Shown here in pieces: positions 58,868-64,000 of a stretch of DNA of 64,000 nt (positions within the stretch are counted from its first letter, which is position 1; every line of letters begins with the position of its first letter). The notes below the pieces were generated by a model. It did no database searches and was not told the origin of the DNA. It saw nothing but the letters and a program-made list of their open reading frames with translations. The DNA lies in assembly GCA_030144725.1 (NCBI GenBank), contig JASKMD010000003.1:6377480-6441479 (forward strand), written 5' to 3'. Both the position numbers and the translations under genes were made by a program. This stretch comes from Haematococcus lacustris. Taxonomy: Eukaryota > Chlorophyta > Chlorophyceae > Chlamydomonadales > Haematococcaceae.

Positions 58868-61800
58868 CCCAGCAGCAGTAACGCCTCACATGCTGCCCAG
58901 CTATAGGCCCAGCTATAGGCTATGCGTCAGCAGGGCAGTAACGACTCACATACACCCAGCTGCCCCTCTACCCCATTTACAATGCCCGGCCTCCTAACAC
59001 TGCCCTCCAAGCCTCCAAACCTTGCCATGGCCTCACAACCCACGTCAACGTCAAACACTACTACTCACACTGCTACCGATACTGCTACCGACATTACTAC
59101 CGACACACATGAGCTCCTACTACTAACAACCCCTATTGACTACTACTACTACTGCCCCCACTGCCCCTGCTCCACTACATCACATCACCCCCAGGCATCA
59201 CCCATGCCAGCCTAGGGCCCAGCCCTGACCCCAGCCCCTCCCCGCCTTACCCCTTCCCTTGACCCTTACCCCCTCAACCACCTCCACCTCCCTACCCACT
59301 ACCGTAACCCCACTACCTTCCCAGCGCTGGACCCCCCCTCCAGCCCCCTCCACCCCCTTCTCATGTTCTCCCCCAGCCAATGACCCACTGAGACGACGCC
59401 TTGGCCCCCTGCCCAGCGCCTGCACCCTCACCTCCCCCTCACCTGCTGGGTCATCAGTGAACATGGCCTCCTTGGGAGGGCGACCCTGAGGGCCCAGCAG
59501 GGGTCCGCACATGAAGGTGGCGGCCACAGTGGTCACGTCCACGAAGTGCATGTGGTACCTGATCAGGCGCAGGGCAGGGCTGCTGAGACTGGCACGTCCT
59601 AATCAGGACCGCAAGTCATGGCCTGGCAAGTAAAAGATGAACAGAGTAGCAGCCGGCAGAAGATGTAGGGGAGGCAGTGGGGCGGGTAGTGGATGGGGGT
59701 GGGGGAGGCATGGGTCACATGGCCTGGCAAGTCATTCCAATTAGCAGGGTGGCAGCCGACAGGGGGTCACAGGGGTATGACCCAGATGGCCTGGCAAGCG
59801 TTGAAAAAGCGGGGCAACAGCTACGGGGCAGCAGCGGTGTGGCAGGCAGTGGATGAGGTTTGGGGGGGAGGAGCAAAGTGGGGAGTGGGTAGGTTGGGAA
59901 GCGGAGGGGGGAGGAGGGTCGTGGGTGGGACCATGTTGAGCTTGGGTGTGAACAGTGAGGTCATGAGTGAAATTTGGGTGTGTGAGAGTGACATCTTGGC
60001 CGCTATCTCCTACCTACCATCCCCTAGGTGTGGGTGGGTGGGAGGTTAGGGCACTGGGGACACGCAAACAATGTGGGAGGCGGCGTCTGCCCTACTTACC
60101 TACTTTAACCCCACACCCACACCGCCTCACCGCCGCATCGCCCCACGCCCCACCTACCCACCTCCCTCCCTCCCCTTCCGCCCATCCACTTTCTCTTGCT
60201 CATCGCGCACCTTTTCTCGTCCTTTAGCACGCAGGGCATGGGGCAGCTGTCCCTGAAGTTGTAGCTCTTAAAGCAGGCGATGTGGCCCCCCAGCTTGCGG
60301 TTGAGGGACAGGCCCAGACCCCTGCAGGCGACTCAGGCGGCCAGGCCAGGCTGCGGCTAGGGTAGGGCGGGCGGTGACCCAGCCAGTCTCCCAGGTGCAG
60401 GGCAGTCAGGGCAGAGGCGGCTCAGGCAGACTGGGCCTGCTGGCACAGCCTGGCTGCAAGGGCGCCGGTGCGCCTGGGCTGCTGCTGCTGTGCCAACACT
60501 CCCAGCGCCACCAGCCAGGCCACGCTGGCACAGCTGGGCTGAAGGGCTGCCGGCGCGCCTGCACTACAGCTGCTGTGCTAACACTCCCAGCGCCAGCAGC
60601 AGCACTGGCAGTGGGAAGCAGGCAAACAAGGGAGCCATCCTTGAGCCTGGGCATGACAACAACCGCATCCACAAGGCAGAGACACGACCCCTGAGCGTGG
60701 ACATCGCCATCCACAACTATCAAATCTATGGAGTGAAGCCGCAAGGGCAGTGGCAGGCAGGCAATGCCTGGACATGCTGCCTATTGCTGGCCTCAGTCAG
60801 CTGCATGCATGCGGTGTTTTACGCCTTGCAGGCTGGCCTGGCGCACCCATCGCCTTGCTGGCAGCTGCACATGCTGCCACACGCACATAGACCAGCCGTG
60901 CTCAGCTGGCACACGCTGCCATGCCATGTGCATAACTTGATACAGACGAGGGACGCCAGCCTTAGTGAGGGGTAAGGGGGACCTAATCCTGCCTGGTCAG
61001 GCCGATGAGGGAGGTGCTGTTGAGGGTTGATGTAGAGTGAGATTAGGGTTTTAAACGCTGTCCAGGGAGGGGCATGGCTGGATATTGATTCCTAGGTGCT
61101 TTGTTAACGTAAGCGCTGTAGGATATTACAGGAGGTGCTGAAGAGTGAGTTTGGAGTTTTCAACGCTTTCCAGGGAGGGCATGGCTGATTCTTGGTAGGT
61201 GCTTTGTCACGGGAGATGCTGTAGGTAGCATGAATCAATATTTAAGGAGGTGCTGTAGGTGGCAGCTGTTTCTTTTTTATTCATACTTGTTTTCGTATTA
61301 TTGGTAAGTTGCAGTACGAGGCCCGTGCTGCATTTCCAGCACCTACTACTTTTGAAATGTTATTCTTTTATTATATATGGGTATAAAATGGGTGTTGTAC
61401 GAGGCTTGTGTTACTAGCCATGTCCATTGTGCCAGGTGGCTAAGCAGGGCACAACGCGGGGTAAACCATGATGGACGCGGCCGATGGAAGGAGCAGCAGC
61501 ACACACGCTGACCTGGCATTGAGGTTGATGGCTAGGGTGTACTCTGAGAAGCCTCCCGGGGCGCAGCACACATCCATGAACTGGAACGGCTCCTGAAGAA
61601 TTCATACATCACACATCACACGTCATACATCACACATGATACATCACACATCACACAGTGTCAACTAGGGTCATCTAGGGTAGGTAGTGGGAGCAGGCTG
61701 CGCCCTGGGCGTCAACAATCGCGACACCAGGCTAGGCTTCTTCTATTTCTTCCTCTTCGCGTCAAGCGTCACGTTACTGCTGTGTGACTGCTGCTGCTGC

Positions 61801-62689
61801 TGCTGCTGCTGTGGCGCCGGCAGCGGCGGCTGCCCCTACGGCTGCTGCTGCCCCTACTGCTGCTGCTGCTGCTGCTGCTGCTAGGGTTCACATGCCTGTA
61901 TGCCGCGGATGAAGTTACCACAGTGCGTGTCCACCTCCCCCATGATGTACTGGTACCTGCAAGGCCATGTGAGAGGGAGCATAGGGCGGGCATAGAGCGG
62001 GCAAGGTCCTACTACACCAACATGGTGGCTGCTGCTGCTGCTGCTGCTCCTGCCTACTCTTACTTTCCCACCTCACCTGCTCCTGCTAGTTCTTACTTGC
62101 CCCTGCCCCTGCCCCTGCCCCTGCCCCTGCCCCTGCCCCTGCCCCTGCCCCTGCCCCTGCCCCTGCCCCTGCCCCTGCCCCTGCCCCTGCCCCTGCCCCT
62201 GCCCCCGCCCCTGCCCCTGCCCCTGCCCCTGCCCCTGCCCCTGCCCCTGCCCCTGCCCCTGCCCCTGCCCCTGCCCCTGCCCCTGCCCCTGCCCCTGCCC
62301 CTGCCCCTGACGCTTGACGGCACTCCATATCCTTATACCTTGAGTCATTGCTCAGGTCATACACCATGCGTGCCATGCAATGGCAGTACACAGTTTAGTG
62401 AAGGAGGGAGAGTTGGCTAGGTGAGGTACACTGACATGCCAACAGGCACGTGTCATCCTACCTCTCCTTCATCTGCCGTCGGCTCAGGTCTGTGTTTTGA
62501 TTCTGGGTCTTGCGCTGGTCCACCCGTTGTACCTTGAGCCAAACACACAGTTTAGACACACAGACTCAGACGCACAGTTCGGATTACAGATAACGCAGCT
62601 CCTACCATTAGTAGGGGAATAATGCGCCGTACCTTGAGCCAGCTTCGCTGTGAAGGCTGGCTGGTATGGGCATTGGTGTTTGACGCCAT
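51945..62689 (-). CDS. FtsJ/RrmJ-like SAM-dependent methyltransferase, 19 exons, 584 residues
   Basis: Exons (high to low): 62633-62689, 62462-62532, 61896-61956, 61513-61592, 60211-60321, 59443-59558, 58683-58795, 58145-58284, 56517-56592, 56196-56258, 55419-55496, 55197-55253, 54326-54370, 53751-53809, 53353-53464, 53082-53189, 52798-52917, 52162-52317, 51945-52076. They total 1755 coding bases with compatible phases and no internal stop. The start is M-A-S-N-T-N-A-H. The SAM motif is [14 protein letters not shown] (about 69-82), followed by A-R-G-L-G-L-S-L, M-I-L-D-G-S (D182), [12 protein letters not shown] (about 231-242) and Y-Y-M-V-C-R-D-F. This order is that of FtsJ folds, which methylate 2'-O of RNA. 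The C-terminal 290 residues match nothing I know. The substrate is unknown. Exons 14-15 are the least certain. Confidence 0.75.
54961..55088. repeat. (CCCACA)n microsatellite
   Basis: About 21 units lie in the intron between methyltransferase exons 12 and 13, with a CCCGCA variant block at 55032-55058. Confidence 0.95.
56196..60321 (-). CDS. methyltransferase exons 5-10: rest of the catalytic fold
   Basis: Exon 5 gives [14 protein letters not shown]; exon 6 [14 protein letters not shown]; exon 7 [11 protein letters not shown]; exon 8 [18 protein letters not shown]; exon 9 [15 protein letters not shown]; exon 10 Y-Y-M-V-C-R-D-F-D. Where RrmJ has a catalytic Lys (V-V-K), this protein has Arg (V-V-L-R). 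Confidence 0.8.
58804..58866. repeat. (GCA)n microsatellite
   Basis: About 21 triplets sit 9 bp upstream of the exon 7 acceptor of the methyltransferase gene. On the transcribed strand it reads (CUG)n in place of a polypyrimidine tract. Confidence 0.95.
61513..62689 (-). CDS. methyltransferase exons 1-4: N-terminus and SAM-binding motif
   Basis: Exon 1 (19 codons) ends S-W-L-K. Exon 2 gives [10 protein letters not shown] and R-R-Q-M-K-E-R; exon 3 gives [12 protein letters not shown]. Exon 3's donor is ACAG|GCATGT, a GC rather than GT donor. Exon 4 carries D-V-C-C-A-P-G-G-F. The canonical FtsJ lysine segment (S-x-A-x-F-K-L) is not seen before it. Confidence 0.75.
62099..62309. repeat. (GCCCCT)n hexanucleotide repeat
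   Basis: About 35 units with a single variant (GCCCCC near 62200) lie in the intron between methyltransferase exons 2 and 3. On the transcribed strand it is AGGGGC. Confidence 0.97.
62578..62632 (+). repeat. solitary right end of the Fanzor-like family I element
   Basis: ACAGATAACGCAGCTCCTAC and CCATTAGTAGGGGAATAATG match the 3' ends of copies a (28795-28847) and b (42022-42073). Only about the last 50 bp are present, in methyltransferase intron 1, ending at the exon 1 donor. Confidence 0.6.
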
Positions 62690-64000
62690 GAAGTTGCAGT
62701 CCAGCTGACCTGCTGAGCTCTACCGACCCTGAGATGGTGTATACATGGCGTCACTGAAGGCAGCCATGGGCGGTGGTTGAGCCAGTTGGGTGGCTGCGTG
62801 GCAGCATGCGCGCCACGTGTAGCGGCTAGATGATTGCATGGTGCGTGTATTGATCCTATGAACGCCCCACTATCGAGGCGTTCGCCAAATCGCTGTTTGC
62901 AGTTTGTGTGATGTTTGACGGACATCATTTTGCTGAGTGTTCGTCGTTTTGTGATGCATCGTTTTGTGATCGTTTTGTAATGTTTGTGGGACATCATTGT
63001 GCCAAGAGGGCTTGCGTTCACGCAACCATGCCGACAGCACTGATTCTAACGCAAGCGGACAAACGCAGTGCAACGATCAGCACCCGCGAGCAGGATACAG
63101 TTGATGGTTTGCCCCGGTCAACTCGTATGAACCAATCCAATGCGCTGTATTTGGGCCCAGAAGGAATCACGACACACACACTTGTGCTACAGACTGCTTC
63201 TCAGCTTTGGGCCTTCGTAGCCGACAGAGCTCGCTGCCCAGGTCACCATACTCGTCTCAGACTCAAACTGCATGTGATGCTGCATTTGCATGGCTCCTGA
63301 CTAATGCACATCATCACCTGCTGCATGCTGCCTTGGCTACAACCCAGCCACCTGAACCATACTGTAGCCAGTGCCTCAGCCAACCTGGCAAGCACGCTTG
63401 CACTGCAAGTGTCAGTTCACTGGCCAGCAGCTGTATCTATCCCTACAATTGTAGGCCCTGCGGCAACAGGGAAGTTGGGAGGCAACCTGTGGCATCCTTC
63501 ACTGACCCTCTGATGGTAATGGTGTCGCCTCAGTCCTTACTTGGCTGCTGCGGTAGGGAATGGCCGCAGCAGGTAGTGGTTTTGTGGTAGTGGTATGGTG
63601 GCGGACTGCGTGATGCCCCTGCCCCTGCCCATGACTTTGACCCCGACCCCGATTCCGACCCTGACCCCGACCCTGACTGTAACGGGACTCGGAGGTGCAT
63701 TGGTTCTTACATTCTTGATATCTGCTGGTTCACTTACTCGAGTCCCGAGGAAAACCCCTGATGCAACCTAAGTAGCTGACTAAACCTTATCCTCACTCTT
63801 ATTCAAACACGGGGATCAGCCCTACTGATCCCCTACACTGACCCTGACCCCACAGTGACACGTTTCTCAGCCCAACCATTAGTCTCCCAGACGGGGCTAG
63901 GTTATACGTCACACGGCAATGGAGCTTGCATGTAGAATGCTTGCATGTGCACACAGCTTCAACTGCCTATGGACTGCCGCCTGATGACGCTTATGACAAG
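62690..64000. other. upstream region of the methyltransferase gene, no gene recognised
   Basis: Plus-strand frames at 62908-63300 (130 codons) and 63207-63590 (127 codons) overlap each other and have no known motif. A stretch at 63610-63680 reads D-F-D-P-D-P-D-S-D-P-D-P-D-P-D in an open frame, low complexity. TTTTGTGATG-type short repeats occur at 62930-62980. Confidence 0.3.

Noticed and set aside
61923..62420. ORFs of Leu-Pro, Gly-Gln or Ala-Gly repeats
   Set aside because: They are products of the GCCCCT hexanucleotide repeat inside a methyltransferase intron.
62908..63590. Two overlapping plus-strand ORFs upstream of the methyltransferase gene
   Set aside because: They show no motif, plausible splice context or composition typical of the two supported genes.

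Overview
The window is nuclear DNA of a green alga, most likely of the order Chlamydomonadales. The repeat families (a Fanzor-like nuclease family with R-W-R-P-L-E-L-C tails, palindrome-rich MITEs) look to me like those of Haematococcus; that is recognition, not proof. Genes are rich in introns, TGTAA polyadenylation signals are present, and transposons fill the introns. I found no rRNA gene, functional tRNA gene or CRISPR array.

Two large genes, both on the minus strand, could be assembled exon by exon. The first runs from 47142 down to 2491: 30 exons, 5298 coding bases and 1765 residues, with compatible splice phases and no internal stop. It encodes an NLR-like (STAND) protein: an N-terminal MGCIFS acylation signal, a helical region like MLKL/HeLo/RPW8 bundles, a coiled coil, a canonical EF-hand loop formed across a splice junction, a NACHT NTPase (Walker A and B visible) and 14 WD40 blades. 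Nearly every full blade is one 126-bp exon flanked by phase-2 introns. The second gene runs from 62689 to 51945: 19 exons and 584 residues, FtsJ/RrmJ-like methyltransferase fold, with microsatellite-laden introns.

Layout from left to right. 1-1020: start of a gag gene cut by the window edge, with a tRNA-like element upstream. 1236-2236: palindromic satellite with a composite MITE inside. 2291-4381: 3' end of the NLR gene. 4457-18196: two tandem arrays (about 3.3 kb x3 with dead hAT transposases, and 1.306 kb x3 with LINE remnants) inside one NLR intron, which seems to have split a WD40 blade. 18574-31980: WD40 exons separated by introns with MITEs, paired hairpin elements and Fanzor-like and hAT fragments. 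31768-34655: NACHT exons. 34656-42484: one intron holding a Fanzor-like gene interrupted by a 5'-truncated Copia retrotransposon with an intact 1192-codon ORF. 42485-47142: N-terminal NLR exons, with another Fanzor-like remnant in intron 1. 47143-51944: mostly unrecognised sequence, a hAT-type MITE with perfect 8-bp target duplications, and one orphan ORF. 51945-62689: methyltransferase gene. 62690-64000: its upstream region.

All Fanzor-like pieces lie antisense to the NLR gene. The NLR locus is the most interesting object here: a putative membrane-anchored, calcium-responsive, NACHT-driven WD40 sensor whose introns have become a transposon graveyard.
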